Below, in pieces: positions 26,804 to 37,700 of a DNA stretch of 64,000 nucleotides (within the stretch, counting starts at the first letter, position 1; the number at the start of each line of letters is the position of its first letter). This stretch comes from Photobacterium sp. DA100 (GTDB lineage Bacteria > Pseudomonadota > Gammaproteobacteria > Enterobacterales > Vibrionaceae): positions 1,860,001 through 1,924,000 of the forward strand of contig NZ_CP119423.1 of NCBI RefSeq assembly GCF_029223585.1. Reading direction: 5' to 3'. Below the pieces are notes generated by a model that saw nothing but the letters and a program-made list of their open reading frames with translations, ran no database searches and was not told the origin of the DNA. A program made the position numbers and the translations under genes.

Positions 26804-28804
26804 ATGAAAGGTCGATTCCGTTTCTCACTGATTGCTGCTGGCATGATGCTAGCAGCTTCAGCACAAGCCCTAGAGGCCACATACACGTTAAGTGATCTTC
26901 CGCAGCTGGAGCCTGAAAAACAGCATGCGACTGCGAGCAAACGGGTAGCATCTCGCTTCACTCGTTCGCATTACAAGCAGTTTTCACTTGATGATGAATT
27001 TTCTTCCAGTGTCTTCACTCGATACATTGAGATGCTGGACTTCAACAAAAGCTTCCTTACTGCTTCCGATATTAGGCAATTTGAAAAATGGGAAAACCAG
27101 CTAGATGATCAACTGAAAAGGGGTGATACATCAGCGGCTTTCGACATTTTCAATACCCTGCTTAAGCGTCGTTACGACCGCTACCAATACGCGCTGACAC
27201 TGCTTGATCGTGAAATCACGTTTGACGCTGATGAAGATATGGTGCTCGACCGTTCAGAAATGGACTGGCCGAAAGATCGCAACGAGCTAAATGAAATTTG
27301 GCGTCAGCGAGTTAAATACGATGCACTTAATCTGAAGCTTGCGGGTAAAGAGTGGGATGAAATTAAAGAGACACTAGGCAAGCGTTATAACAACGCACTT
27401 AAGCGTCTTACCCAGACCCATAGCGAAGATGTATTCCAGATTTATATGAATGCCTTTGCTCGTGAGGTTGACCCCCATACTAGTTATTTGTCACCGCGTA
27501 ACGCCGAGCAGTTCCAGTCAGAAATGAACCTTTCCTTGGAAGGTATTGGTGCTGTTCTGCAAGTGGTTGATGACTATACAGTTATTCGCTCTTTGGTAGC
27601 TGGTGGTCCGGCTTCTGCGTCGAAAAAACTTGCCGCAGGTGACAGGATCATCGGTGTCGCGCAAGACGGCAAGGAAATGGTCGACGTGATCGGCTGGCGA
27701 CTGGATGATGTTGTTCAGCTGATTAAAGGCCCTAAAGGCAGTAAAGTGGTTCTGGAGATCCTTCCAGAGGGGAATAACGCCAAAAGTTACGATGTCACTA
27801 TTGTCCGTGACAAAATTCGCCTGGAAGACCGCGCTGTAAAATCTTCGGTTGAACTGTCGAGCGGCAAGAAAATTGGGGTGATTGAAATTCCAAGTTTCTA
27901 TGTTGGCTTGTCTGAGGACACCAAGAAAGAGTTGGCAAAACTCAACGACCAGCAGGTTGACGGTGTTGTCATCGACTTGCGTAACAATGGTGGTGGTGCA
28001 CTTACCGAAGCGACAGCACTGACTGGCTTGTTTATTAACAGTGGTCCAGTTGTACAGGTTCGTGATAGTTATGGACGAGTGAAGGTGAATGGCGATTCTG
28101 ATGATCGTGTTTACTTTGACGGCCCGCTAACCGTACTGGTTAACCGCTACAGTGCATCAGCATCGGAAATTTTCGCTGCCGCGATGCAGGATTACGGGCG
28201 TGCGGTGATTCTTGGCGAGCAATCATTTGGTAAGGGTACTGTTCAGCAGCACCGTTCCCTGAACCATATTTATGATTTGTTTGATAAGCCATTGGGGCAT
28301 GTTCAGTACACTATCCAGAAGTTCTACCGTATTAACGGTGGTAGTACTCAGAACTTAGGTGTAGTACCGGATTTGGCATTCCCGACGGCGGTTGATCCTT
28401 CTGAAACCGGTGAAAGTGTCGAAGACAACGCTTTGCCTTGGGATAGTATCAAGGCGGCGGAGTACCAGAAACTCTACAATTTCTCGGCGCTACTGCCTTC
28501 ACTGAAAGCAAAGCATGACAAGCGTATCAGTAAAGATATGGAGTTTGGCTTTATTCAGGATGATATTGCCAAGTACCGTCTAGAGAAAGACATCAATACG
28601 ATCTCCCTTAACAAGAGCAAGCGTATTGCCGAGCAAGACAAGGAAGATGCGGAGCGACTGACAAGGTTGAATCAGCGTCAGAAGGTTGCGGGCAAAAAGC
28701 CTTTCGCTAAATTGGATGATGTGCCTAAGGACTACGAAGCTCCTGATGCTTATCTGAAAGAAGCGGTTGCCATCACATCTGATCTAGCAAAATCACAAAG
28801 CTGA
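26804..28804 (+). CDS. prc: Periplasmic tail-specific protease Prc (Tsp)
   Basis: A 666-residue S41 protease. Signal peptide MKGRFRFSLIAAGMMLAASAQA; N-terminal helical domain; PDZ domain near residues 245-320 (LEGIGAVLQVVDDYTVI, LAAGDRIIGV); catalytic Ser452 (SASASE) and Lys477 (FGKGTVQ), equal to E. coli S430/K455. It degrades proteins with non-polar C-termini and, with NlpI in Enterobacteria, peptidoglycan hydrolases. Co-transcribed with proQ. Confidence 0.97.
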   Translation: MKGRFRFSLIAAGMMLAASAQALEATYTLSDLPQLEPEKQHATASKRVASRFTRSHYKQFSLDDEFSSSVFTRYIEMLDFNKSFLTASDIRQFEKWENQLDDQLKRGDTSAAFDIFNTLLKRRYDRYQYALTLLDREITFDADEDMVLDRSEMDWPKDRNELNEIWRQRVKYDALNLKLAGKEWDEIKETLGKRYNNALKRLTQTHSEDVFQIYMNAFAREVDPHTSYLSPRNAEQFQSEMNLSLEGIGAVLQVVDDYTVIRSLVAGGPASASKKLAAGDRIIGVAQDGKEMVDVIGWRLDDVVQLIKGPKGSKVVLEILPEGNNAKSYDVTIVRDKIRLEDRAVKSSVELSSGKKIGVIEIPSFYVGLSEDTKKELAKLNDQQVDGVVIDLRNNGGGALTEATALTGLFINSGPVVQVRDSYGRVKVNGDSDDRVYFDGPLTVLVNRYSASASEIFAAAMQDYGRAVILGEQSFGKGTVQQHRSLNHIYDLFDKPLGHVQYTIQKFYRINGGSTQNLGVVPDLAFPTAVDPSETGESVEDNALPWDSIKAAEYQKLYNFSALLPSLKAKHDKRISKDMEFGFIQDDIAKYRLEKDINTISLNKSKRIAEQDKEDAERLTRLNQRQKVAGKKPFAKLDDVPKDYEAPDAYLKEAVAITSDLAKSQS

Positions 28805-28838
28805 TCCGGCAACAGCAGCAAAACCTTTATCGACACCA

Positions 28839-28867
28839 ACGGCACCTCTTAGAGGTGCCGTTTTTTT
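28839..28867 (+). terminator. prc terminator
   Basis: Near-perfect palindrome ACGGCACCTCT/AGAGGTGCCGT followed by T6. Confidence 0.92.
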
Positions 28868-29009
28868 ATAGAAATCCGTTGGATAGACTTGTTTCATTAA
28901 TGAGACAGCCAAAGAAATAGCACTGTTAATTCTCAATTTTTTCAATCTATGGGCTAATTGCAGGCTAGGGTTAAAGGTAGGTGATCAATTCTGGTGTTAG
29001 GGGAATGCT

Positions 29010-29672
29010 ATGCTGAAATATGTGATTCTTGCTGTAACCCTGTTTTTTACGACATTTTCTGTCAGTTCTCGAGCTACAGATTTGACGGAATTTGATTATC
29101 CGCTTCTTCTCGGTGATTGGTACTGGTTTAGTAATACAGACGCGGGGGTTGAGAGCGAAGGGGCAAACTACCGTGCGATGAACATCAAATTTAAGTCAAA
29201 CTACCGCTTTGTTATCCGCCTTCTGCAAACTAACGGCAATGTAGAAGAGTGGGATGGGACATACGACATCGATGAAACCACGGTAACTTTTCTTACCCAT
29301 GGCCAGCCCGAGCAGCAGCACAGCTATATGTTGAGCTACAATCAGTTCCTGCTTGACGGTGCCCGTTTTACCAAGCTGGCACCGGAGAATCTACCGGGTA
29401 ACTGGCGTTCTTCACAAATATCAGGTCAGGATGTTGGCGAGGTTGTCTCTGAAATTGCCTTGTCTCTGCGTCCGGATTTTTTGTTCTCGGCAGAAGTGTC
29501 GGGTAAAAATGGCAAGAAAAAAGAGCATCGCGGGATCTACTTTATCGAAGATGACCGTATCGTTCTTATCTACGAAGACGGTCAGCAAGACAGCCAGTTC
29601 AGCTTGGGAAGCAATACCCTTACATTGACAAACAAGCAGTTTGGAATGGAAGCGGTAATGAGAAGGGAGTGA
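29010..29672 (+). CDS. Exported hypothetical protein, two lipocalin-like repeats
   Basis: A 220-residue protein with a signal peptide (MLKYVILAVTLFFTTFSVSSRA). The mature part has two similar beta-rich halves, each opening with a GDW/GNW motif (LLGDWYWF and LPGNWRSS) and containing a glycine-ended strand (WDGTYDIDETTVTFL; EHRGIYFIEDDRIVLIY). The pattern is lipocalin- or DUF-type periplasmic, but no family is recognised. Monocistronic between the prc and pncB terminators. Confidence 0.72.
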   Translation: MLKYVILAVTLFFTTFSVSSRATDLTEFDYPLLLGDWYWFSNTDAGVESEGANYRAMNIKFKSNYRFVIRLLQTNGNVEEWDGTYDIDETTVTFLTHGQPEQQHSYMLSYNQFLLDGARFTKLAPENLPGNWRSSQISGQDVGEVVSEIALSLRPDFLFSAEVSGKNGKKKEHRGIYFIEDDRIVLIYEDGQQDSQFSLGSNTLTLTNKQFGMEAVMRRE

Positions 29673-29720
29673 TGGGTTGTTGGCGTAGAAGGATCATCAA
29701 CACTGGATAAACAATAAGAA

Positions 29721-29745
29721 AGCGAGGCAATTGCCTCGCTTTTTT
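29721..29745. terminator. Bidirectional terminator, exported protein gene / pncB
   Basis: Perfect 20-bp palindrome AGCGAGGCAATTGCCTCGCT with T5 after it on the plus strand. It lies between convergent genes. Confidence 0.9.
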
Positions 29746-29767
29746 AATGGACTACTGACTGTTCAGA

Positions 29768-30967
29768 TCAACTCACGACTTTAAATGCCTGTCGCAGCTG
29801 AGACAGGTAATCTTCATCGCGGCAAATACTTTTGCCCGGCTCGTCAGAAATCTTCGCTACCGGTCGGCCTTCGCATTCGGTCAGTTTCAAAACCACATTA
29901 AGTGTTTTGACGCCGGGTAGATCGCACGTCAGCTGGGTACCAATACCAAAACTGATATTAATACGGTGGGCAAAGTGCTTGTAGATCGTCAGTGCCTTGT
30001 CCAGCGTCAGGCTATCGGAGAAGACCAGAGATTTGGTTTTTGGATCAATCCCGAGTGACTGGTAATGGGCAATGGCTTTTTCACCCCAGGCAATTGGATC
30101 ACCGCTGTCGTGACGCAGGCCGATGAAACGCTCAGACAAGCGCAGGTCAAAGTCACGCAGGAAGGCATCCATGTTGATGCAGTCGGTGAGGGCGATTCCC
30201 AGTGTATCGGGGTATTCCTGCAGCCAGCGGTTTAGTGCCAGCTGTTGCGAGTCTGCCAGTTCGCCAGACAGTTGTTGGTGAGCCTGGAACCATTCATGGG
30301 CCTGGGTACCGACAGGCGTCAGGCCACGGGTACGTGCCAGGTGGTAGTTAGACGTGCCCTTGAGCTCTGGCATATGGTCTTTCAGGTAATCAACTACCTC
30401 ATGGTGTACATGGCGTGAGAAGCGGCGGCGTGTACCAAAGTCGACCAGTGAGAATGCGTCAATATTGATACCTTCGTCGTTGGCACGTTGATAAAAGTCC
30501 GCCAGCTTGATCTTCAGCGAAGCCAAGGCATCGTCAGCCGTCGAATCTGGGTAGCAGCGCTGGCAGCGAATTTCACAGATGATAGCCAGTAGTGGCACTT
30601 CCCACAGAATAATATCGAGCCATTTTCCCTTGATAGTAATGGCCAGTTGATCACCAGACGTATCAATGTGGACTTGTTTACTGTCGAGCTGGAAAGACTT
30701 TAGGAACTCAAGGTAGTCAGCCTTGAAAAAACTGAGTGTAGACAGGTACTCAATTTCTTCCTGAGTGAAAGAGAGGTTTGCTAGTCGCTCGATATGCTCT
30801 TGAATCTCTTGGCTATACGGACGTAGATCTTCGTCGCTCCGGCAATGAAACTCGGCAACGGCCTCAACATTGGGGTATTGATGAAAGATGGCTTGCTGCA
30901 TATGCAGTTTGTATGCATCTGTATCAAGCAGGGAATCGATAATCCCTGTGTGTCCAAAATGATTCAT
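29768..30967 (-). CDS. pncB: Nicotinate phosphoribosyltransferase PncB
   Basis: A 399-residue enzyme that makes nicotinate mononucleotide from nicotinate and PRPP, the salvage entry into NAD synthesis. Conserved blocks are the N-terminal [15 protein letters not shown], the catalytic-histidine region [18 protein letters not shown], and [17 protein letters not shown] near the phosphate site. The ATG at 30967 is preferred because homology to E. coli PncB begins there; a TTG 8 codons upstream is in frame. Divergent from pepN. Confidence 0.95.
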   Translation of the reverse strand: MNHFGHTGIIDSLLDTDAYKLHMQQAIFHQYPNVEAVAEFHCRSDEDLRPYSQEIQEHIERLANLSFTQEEIEYLSTLSFFKADYLEFLKSFQLDSKQVHIDTSGDQLAITIKGKWLDIILWEVPLLAIICEIRCQRCYPDSTADDALASLKIKLADFYQRANDEGINIDAFSLVDFGTRRRFSRHVHHEVVDYLKDHMPELKGTSNYHLARTRGLTPVGTQAHEWFQAHQQLSGELADSQQLALNRWLQEYPDTLGIALTDCINMDAFLRDFDLRLSERFIGLRHDSGDPIAWGEKAIAHYQSLGIDPKTKSLVFSDSLTLDKALTIYKHFAHRINISFGIGTQLTCDLPGVKTLNVVLKLTECEGRPVAKISDEPGKSICRDEDYLSQLRQAFKVVS

Positions 30968-31400
30968 AACTAATTTGGTTGTTTTATGCAATCCGTAGAT
31001 TTTACCTTATTTTGAGGCTAGGTTGTCTCAAAATGTTTCAGATCGTTGAAAAATTTAGGGGCAGTAAGATACGCGTAAAAGCCACTAACGACAAGACTAC
31101 AGAAGACATTGAGTGTTTATTTGTGGTGTTCTGTTATCGCATTGTGTTAGCGGTGATCTTGCTGTAAAGCGGAATTTGAGTAAACATTACTGCTCGTAAG
31201 CTAAGTATAGTAAAGATGATAAGCTACTCTTCAAAGTACAACCAGCAAAATTATTGGTTGGATGTGCATTAATTAACCGTGTAAGCAGGCAATTGAGAAA
31301 CATCTCGCCAATTCAAAGTAATATGCTTGTCTGCTTTGGCTTAAGACAGAATAATGGAAACATACCGCGAAACTATACTGCGGAAAAATAAGGAATAAAC
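30968..31400. other. Divergent promoter region pncB/pepN
   Basis: 433 bp. The small open frame 30979-31167 has no SD or conservation and is not accepted as a gene. No specific operator recognised. Confidence 0.45.
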
Positions 31401-34022
31401 ATGGCCGAACAACCAACTATCCAGCCAACGGCAAAGTACCGTTCAGATTACCAAGCACCTGAATTTACAATTACCGATCTTTCCCTTGAGTTTGACTTGC
31501 ATGATACCGCTACTCGGGTTGTGGCGATCAGTAAGGTCGAGCAAAAAGTGGACGGTGCTACCTCGATGGAGCTTGATGGTGATGCGCTGACCTTGGTTCG
31601 TATTGAGATCAATGGTGAAAGCTGGACAGACTACCAACAGAGCGAAGGCAAGTTGACAGTGAATGGACTGCCAGCCTCGTTCGAGATGCTGATTGAAACT
31701 GAAATCAACCCTGAAGCTAATACGTTGCTTGAAGGTTTGTATAAATCAGGCGGTGCATACTGTACCCAGTGTGAGGCAGAAGGCTTCCGCCGTATTACTT
31801 ATTACCTTGACCGTCCTGATGTGTTGGCGCGATTCACGACCAAAGTGATTGCCGACAAAGCACAGTATCCATATCTATTGAGTAACGGTAACCGTGTTGA
31901 CGGCGGTGAGCTCGATAATGGCCGCCACTGGGTACAGTGGCAGGATCCATTCCCGAAACCAAGTTACCTGTTTGCGTTAGTGGCAGGGGATTTTGATGTG
32001 TTGCGTGATAAGTACACCACCGTAAGTGGTCGTGATGTAGCACTTGAGATTTTTGTCGATAAGGGCAACCTGGATCGTGCCGAGTACGCGATGACATCTC
32101 TGATTAACTCAATGAAATGGGACGAAGAGCGCTTCGGCCTTGAGTACGATCTGGATATTTACATGATTGTCGCGGTTGATTTCTTCAACATGGGGGCGAT
32201 GGAGAACAAAGGCCTGAATGTCTTTAACTCAAAGTACGTTTTGGCGAATGCGAAAACGGCGACAGATACTGACTACCAAGGTATCGAAGCGGTGATCGGT
32301 CACGAGTATTTCCATAACTGGACAGGCAACCGTGTAACTTGCCGTGACTGGTTCCAGTTGAGCCTGAAGGAAGGTTTGACTGTGTTCCGTGACCAGGAGT
32401 TCTCCTCTGATCTCGGCTCACGCCCAGTGAACCGCATTAACAACGTACGTGTAATGCGCGGACCGCAGTTCTCCGAGGACCGTGGGCCTATGTCACATCC
32501 AATCCGTCCTGAAAAAGTCATTGAAATGAATAACTTCTATACACTGACAGTGTATGAGAAGGGCAGTGAAGTCATCCGCATGATGCACACCTTGCTGGGT
32601 GAGGAAAACTTCCAGGCCGGCATGAAGTTGTACTTCGAACGCCATGATGGCACTGCCGCAACCTGTGATGATTTTGTCCAGGCGATGGAAGATGCCTCGG
32701 GTATCAGCCTCGAAAGATTCCGCCGTTGGTACAGCCAGTCTGGTACCCCGGTTGTGCAGGTAGAGACAGAATATCTTGAACAGGAAAACCGTTACCGTGT
32801 AACAGTGAGGCAGCATACTGCGCCAACTCCGGGTCAGGAAGAGAAACACCCACTGCATATTCCGTTTGATATCGAGTTGTATGATGCGCAGGGGAATGCG
32901 ATTCCGTTACAGTGTAATGGCGAGCCAATCCATAATGTCCTCGACGTAACGGAAGCAGAGCAGGAGTTTGTGTTTGATGGCATAGAACACCAGCCGGTTA
33001 TTTCTATGCTGCGCGAATTCTCGGCACCGGTGATTTTGGAGTATGACTACTCGGATACAGAGCTGACTTTCTTGATGGTTCATGCCCGTAATGAGTTTGC
33101 TCGTTGGGATGCTGGCCAAATTCTATTGGCGAAATACATCAAACAAAATGTAGCTCGTTGCCAGAAGGGAGAGTCGTTTGAGTTGCCTGAGGCCGTGGTT
33201 GATGCATTCCGTGGTGTGTTGCTTGATGAAAAACTTGATCCTGCCTTCATTGCTGAAATGCTGACTCTGCCAAGTGAAAACGAAGTGGCGGGTTGGTATG
33301 AAACCGTCGACGTTGATGCCATCAATACTGTAATGGCTGAGCTTGAGAAAGCGTTGGCTCTCGCTATGGAAGATGAGTTCAGTGCTATTTACCATTCGCT
33401 TACTCAAGCGGCATATACCATTGAACATGAAGCGATGGCAAAACGTTCGCTTCGCAATACCTGTTTGGCTTACCTTGCATTGACCGAGCAAGGCAATAAC
33501 CTAGTGGCAAAACAGTACGAAGCGTCAGATAACATGACCGATACCATGGCGGCGATGGCTGCGGCGAACAATGCGGAGTTGGCATGCCGCGCAACGCAAA
33601 TGGCGGACTTCAGTGAGAAGTGGACGCATGACGGTCTGGTGATGGACAAGTGGTTTATTCTGCAGGGCAAGAACCCAGCGGAAAATGCACTGGAAAACGT
33701 GCGTGAAACCATGAACCATAAAGCGTTTGATATTAAGAACCCGAACCGAACCCGTAGTTTGGTTGCTAGTTTCTGTGCAAACAACCCGGTGCGCTTCCAC
33801 GCCAAAGATGGCTCTGGCTACCAGTTCCTGACGGAAATCCTGACGGTATTGAACACCAGTAACCCGCAGGTAGCGTCTCGATTGATTGAACCGTTCCTCA
33901 AGTACCGACAGTACGATCAGCAGCGTCAGGCATTGATGCGTGCCGAGTTAGAGAAACTGTCCCAGCTTGAAAACCTAGCCAAAGACTTGTTCGAAAAAGT
34001 ACAGAAAGCACTAGAACTTTAA
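31401..34022 (+). CDS. pepN: Aminopeptidase N (M1 family)
   Basis: An 873-residue zinc metallopeptidase that removes N-terminal residues from peptides in the cytosol. The substrate-recognition GAMEN motif is at residues 265-269; the zinc site HEYFH at 301-305 with Glu324 (KEGLT) completes HExxH-x18-E. Length and domain order (beta N-terminal, thermolysin-like, C-terminal helical) match E. coli PepN. A perfect-palindrome terminator follows. Confidence 0.97.
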   Translation: MAEQPTIQPTAKYRSDYQAPEFTITDLSLEFDLHDTATRVVAISKVEQKVDGATSMELDGDALTLVRIEINGESWTDYQQSEGKLTVNGLPASFEMLIETEINPEANTLLEGLYKSGGAYCTQCEAEGFRRITYYLDRPDVLARFTTKVIADKAQYPYLLSNGNRVDGGELDNGRHWVQWQDPFPKPSYLFALVAGDFDVLRDKYTTVSGRDVALEIFVDKGNLDRAEYAMTSLINSMKWDEERFGLEYDLDIYMIVAVDFFNMGAMENKGLNVFNSKYVLANAKTATDTDYQGIEAVIGHEYFHNWTGNRVTCRDWFQLSLKEGLTVFRDQEFSSDLGSRPVNRINNVRVMRGPQFSEDRGPMSHPIRPEKVIEMNNFYTLTVYEKGSEVIRMMHTLLGEENFQAGMKLYFERHDGTAATCDDFVQAMEDASGISLERFRRWYSQSGTPVVQVETEYLEQENRYRVTVRQHTAPTPGQEEKHPLHIPFDIELYDAQGNAIPLQCNGEPIHNVLDVTEAEQEFVFDGIEHQPVISMLREFSAPVILEYDYSDTELTFLMVHARNEFARWDAGQILLAKYIKQNVARCQKGESFELPEAVVDAFRGVLLDEKLDPAFIAEMLTLPSENEVAGWYETVDVDAINTVMAELEKALALAMEDEFSAIYHSLTQAAYTIEHEAMAKRSLRNTCLAYLALTEQGNNLVAKQYEASDNMTDTMAAMAAANNAELACRATQMADFSEKWTHDGLVMDKWFILQGKNPAENALENVRETMNHKAFDIKNPNRTRSLVASFCANNPVRFHAKDGSGYQFLTEILTVLNTSNPQVASRLIEPFLKYRQYDQQRQALMRAELEKLSQLENLAKDLFEKVQKALEL

Positions 34023-34043
34023 GTTAAGAACGTATGAAGAAAG

Positions 34044-34070
34044 GGGGCAAGCATGCTTGCCCCTCGTTTT
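34044..34070 (+). terminator. pepN terminator
   Basis: Perfect 20-bp palindrome GGGGCAAGCATGCTTGCCCC followed by TCGTTTT. The next gene begins 23 bp later. Confidence 0.9.
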
Positions 34071-34092
34071 ATCTATAACCGAACTTTTTGAT

Positions 34093-34314
34093 ATGAAAGC
34101 TTATACCTTCTCGATGCACATTAGTTACCAGCAATTTCTTCGGCATTATTCGGGGGCTGCCAGTAATGTGTTGGTGATGACAGATAACGGCCTGCGTCTT
34201 CAACTACCGGCCTCTCGGTTACGTCCTTTTTTGAGCCAGCTTGGGATACGGGGGCGATTTCGGGTGACGGTTTCTGAATCAAACAGGCTGCAAGCCATAG
34301 AGCAAATTATGTAA
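34093..34314 (+). CDS. DUF2835 family protein
   Basis: A 73-residue protein. The block YTFSMHISYQQFLRHYSGAASNVLVMTDNGLRLQLPASRLRPFLS matches in part the DUF2835 family of small gamma-proteobacterial proteins of unknown function, usually found beside pepN. The ATG at 34093 is chosen because the upstream in-frame TTG (34057) lies inside the pepN terminator. Confidence 0.85.
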   Translation: MKAYTFSMHISYQQFLRHYSGAASNVLVMTDNGLRLQLPASRLRPFLSQLGIRGRFRVTVSESNRLQAIEQIM

Positions 34315-34733
34315 TCGGAAAATGATTAATTTGTAACATATGATTGCTGACATGAAGAAAGAAGTGACGTTGCAGAAATGTGGGGTATACCTCTTTTGAG
34401 TAGGATTCCATTAGAAATAATAATCCAAGGAGTTAAGGAAAATAACCTTAAAAATAAATGGTTATACCAATTTACAGCATACTGGCGTCATCTTGATGCT
34501 AATTTCACCAACCTCAGATAATCCGCCCAACCAAAATATCTACATTAGTCACATATTCGATTTTTTCCGGCATACACAGAGTAATTAGCGTAACCATCTC
34601 GCAACAAAAACCCCTACAATAGCAGTCACGCAGGATAGCGTCTTCCGACGGTATGTTCCCCCAATAACCTACCATTGGATGTTTTATAAAAACTCTATAC
34701 TTGATTGATAATATATAACGATGGAGCATTGCT
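34315..34733. other. Intergenic region before NAD-glutamate dehydrogenase
   Basis: 419 bp, AT-rich, no supported gene. A plausible promoter stretch, TTGATTGATAATATATAAC, lies just before the gene. A minus-strand frame at 34514-34798 overlaps the glutamate dehydrogenase start and is rejected. Confidence 0.45.
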
Positions 34734-37700
34734 ATGACCGCACCTGACCCTATAGTGCCGGTACTGCTTGAGAAAGTGTATAACTTAATCCAGGACAAGA
34801 TTGAGACACCCCAGCAGTCATTAGTAGAAGTGTTTGCTCAGCGATTGTTAGGACAACTGGCAGATGATGATCTGCTTCAACGGAATGAATCTGACCTTTA
34901 TGGTGCTGTACTGAGTCTATGGCACCACCTAGTACAAAATAAGCCAGACCAAATCTCTGTTCGTGTCTATAACCCGACGCTTAGCCGCTACGGTTGGCAG
35001 TCACCGCATACAGTTGTTGAGATCATTACCCCGGACCGTCCGTTCCTTGTTGATTCGGTTCGGATGACCTTGACCCGGCTGGGGATCACCAGCCACATGA
35101 TGCTTAATGGCCCGTATTTCTTTAAGCGAAATGCGCAAGGCGCCATCACCGAGGCGTGCGGTAAGGACGGCGACTTACAGACACTGTTCCATATTGAGGT
35201 TGATCGTCTTAACGACAAGAAAGAGCTTGAAGCATTAAAACAAGAACTAGAACAAGTACTTCAAGATGTTGATTTGGTCGTTAATGATTGGCAGCCGATG
35301 CAAGCCAAAATGCAGGCGATTGTTAAAGATCTCAAGAAAGCCGATCTCCCTGTTAACAAAGAACACCGAGAAGAAGCAATTGCATTTTTGGATTGGGTAA
35401 CCCATCACAATTTCACCTTTATGGGGTATCACAAGTATGATCTTGTGCCTGTAGAAGGGGATTACGAATTGCGACCTTGCGATGAGCAAGGGCTAGGGCT
35501 GCTATGTAAAAAAGATAAAGTCAGAACTCTCCGCCTGTCACAGCTTCCTGAGTCTGCTCGCTTTGAAGCCCGTAAGCCCGAGTTGCTGATTCTCACTAAA
35601 AGCAACGGTAAGTCGAAAATCCATCGGCCGGCCTACACCGATTACATTGGGATAAAACGTTTTGACAAAGACGGCAATGTTATCGGTGAACACCGGTTTA
35701 CCGGTCTTTATGCCTCAACGGCCTACCATCAGTCGACCATGAACATTCCGCTGATCAGTAACAAGGTTACGCGTATTTTGGAAGAAAGCCGTTATCCGGC
35801 GGGTTCGCATTCATGGAAGGCTCTGAACAATCTACTTGAAACATATCCGCGCGATGAGCTGATTCAGGCTAACGAAAAGGAAATGCTGGACGTAGGTTGT
35901 GGTGTTGTCCGAATGCAAGACCGTGACTTGCTGCGCTTATTTGTTCGCCGCGATCCTTTCGGCCGCTTCTTCTCTTGCATGGTGTATGTAACCAAAGAAC
36001 GTTACAACACCGAGCTTCGTAGCAAGACCCAGGAAGTCTTGAAAGATTACTTTGCCTCAGAGCAGGATGTGGAATTCACCACCTTCTTCTCAGAAAGTCC
36101 ACTGGCGAGAACTCATTATATCGTGCGAGTAGAAAATAATAATTTCGATGTGGATATCAAAGCTATCGAACACAACCTGGTGGAAGCAGCTGCTTCGTGG
36201 GATGATCGTTTAAGCGCTTCGCTGATCGCTAACTTTGGTGAAAGCCAAGGGACATCGCTGGCGAAAAACTACGAACGAGCCTTCCCGCGCTCATACAAAG
36301 AACAGATGTTGCCGGGCTCTGCCGTCGCTGATATCGAACAGCTTGAAAGCCTGAGTGAGGACAACAAGCTGGGTATGCTGTTCTACCGCCCTCAGGAAGA
36401 AGCCAATGATTCACGCTTCGTAAAACTGAAGCTATTCCACCGCGATGAGCCTATTCATCTTTCTGATGTCATGCCGATGCTGGAGAACCTGGGCTTGAGG
36501 GTAATTGGTGAGTCGCCTTACCAAGTGATCACCAAAAGCGGTACGGTTTACTGGATCCTGGATTTTGCTATGTTGCACAACGCCTGCACGGGGATAGATC
36601 TGGGTGAGGCACGCGATCGTTTCCAGGAAGCGTTCTCGGCCATATGGCATGGCGAATTAGAGAGTGATGGCTTCAACCGTCTGGTTCTGTGTGCAGGATT
36701 AACCGGGCGTGAAATTACCATTTTGCGTAGTTTTGCCCGTTACATGCGCCAAGTCGGTTTCCCATTCAGTCAGCACTATATTGAAGAAACGCTGTCTGGT
36801 CATAGTGATCTTGCGAGATCTTTGGTCGATTTGTTCTCCCTGCGGTTCGATCCATGCCGGAAATATTCGGAAAGTGCGGAGAAGGGACTGATCGCCAAAC
36901 TGAATGACAAGCTCGAGCATGTAGAAAGCCTGGATGACGATAGGATCATTCGCCGTTATATGGAGATGATCCTTGCGACGCAGCGGACAAATTATTATCA
37001 GCTCGATACCAATGGCCAGCCAAAGCCATGGCTGTCGCTCAAGCTGCGTCCATCGGAAATCCCAGAAATCCCCGCACCGGTACCGTTCTTCGAGATCTTT
37101 GTGTATGCACCGGATATTGAGGGTGTTCACCTACGTGGTGGTAAGGTCGCTCGTGGTGGCTTGCGATGGTCGGATCGTCAGGAAGACTTCCGGACAGAGA
37201 TCCTTGGTCTAGTGAAGGCACAGCAGGTTAAAAACACGGTTATTGTTCCGGTAGGGGCAAAAGGTGGGTTTGTCTGTAAGCGTCAGCCTCAACTGACAAC
37301 ACGTGAAGAGATTTGGGCTGAAGGTCAGCGTTGTTACAAGCGCTTTATTCGCGCCTTGCTGGATGTGACAGATAACATTATTGATGGCGAATTGAGCCCA
37401 CCAGCCAATGTCGTACGTCATGATGAAGATGATCCGTATTTGGTCGTTGCGGCGGATAAAGGTACCGCGACATTCTCCGATTTGGCCAACTCAGTCTCTG
37501 AGGATTACAACTTCTGGCTGGGTGATGCCTTTGCCTCTGGTGGTTCAAACGGTTACGACCACAAGAAAATGGGTATTACAGCCAAAGGTGGTTGGGAGTC
37601 GGTAAAACGCCATTTCCGCGAGTTGGGTATCAACTGCCAGACCACGGACTTCACCTGCGCCGGTATCGGTGATATGGCAGGGGACGTGTTTGGTAACGGT

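Noticed and set aside
30979..31167. 62-residue frame between pncB and pepN
   Set aside because: No ribosome-binding site, odd composition, overlaps the pncB start.
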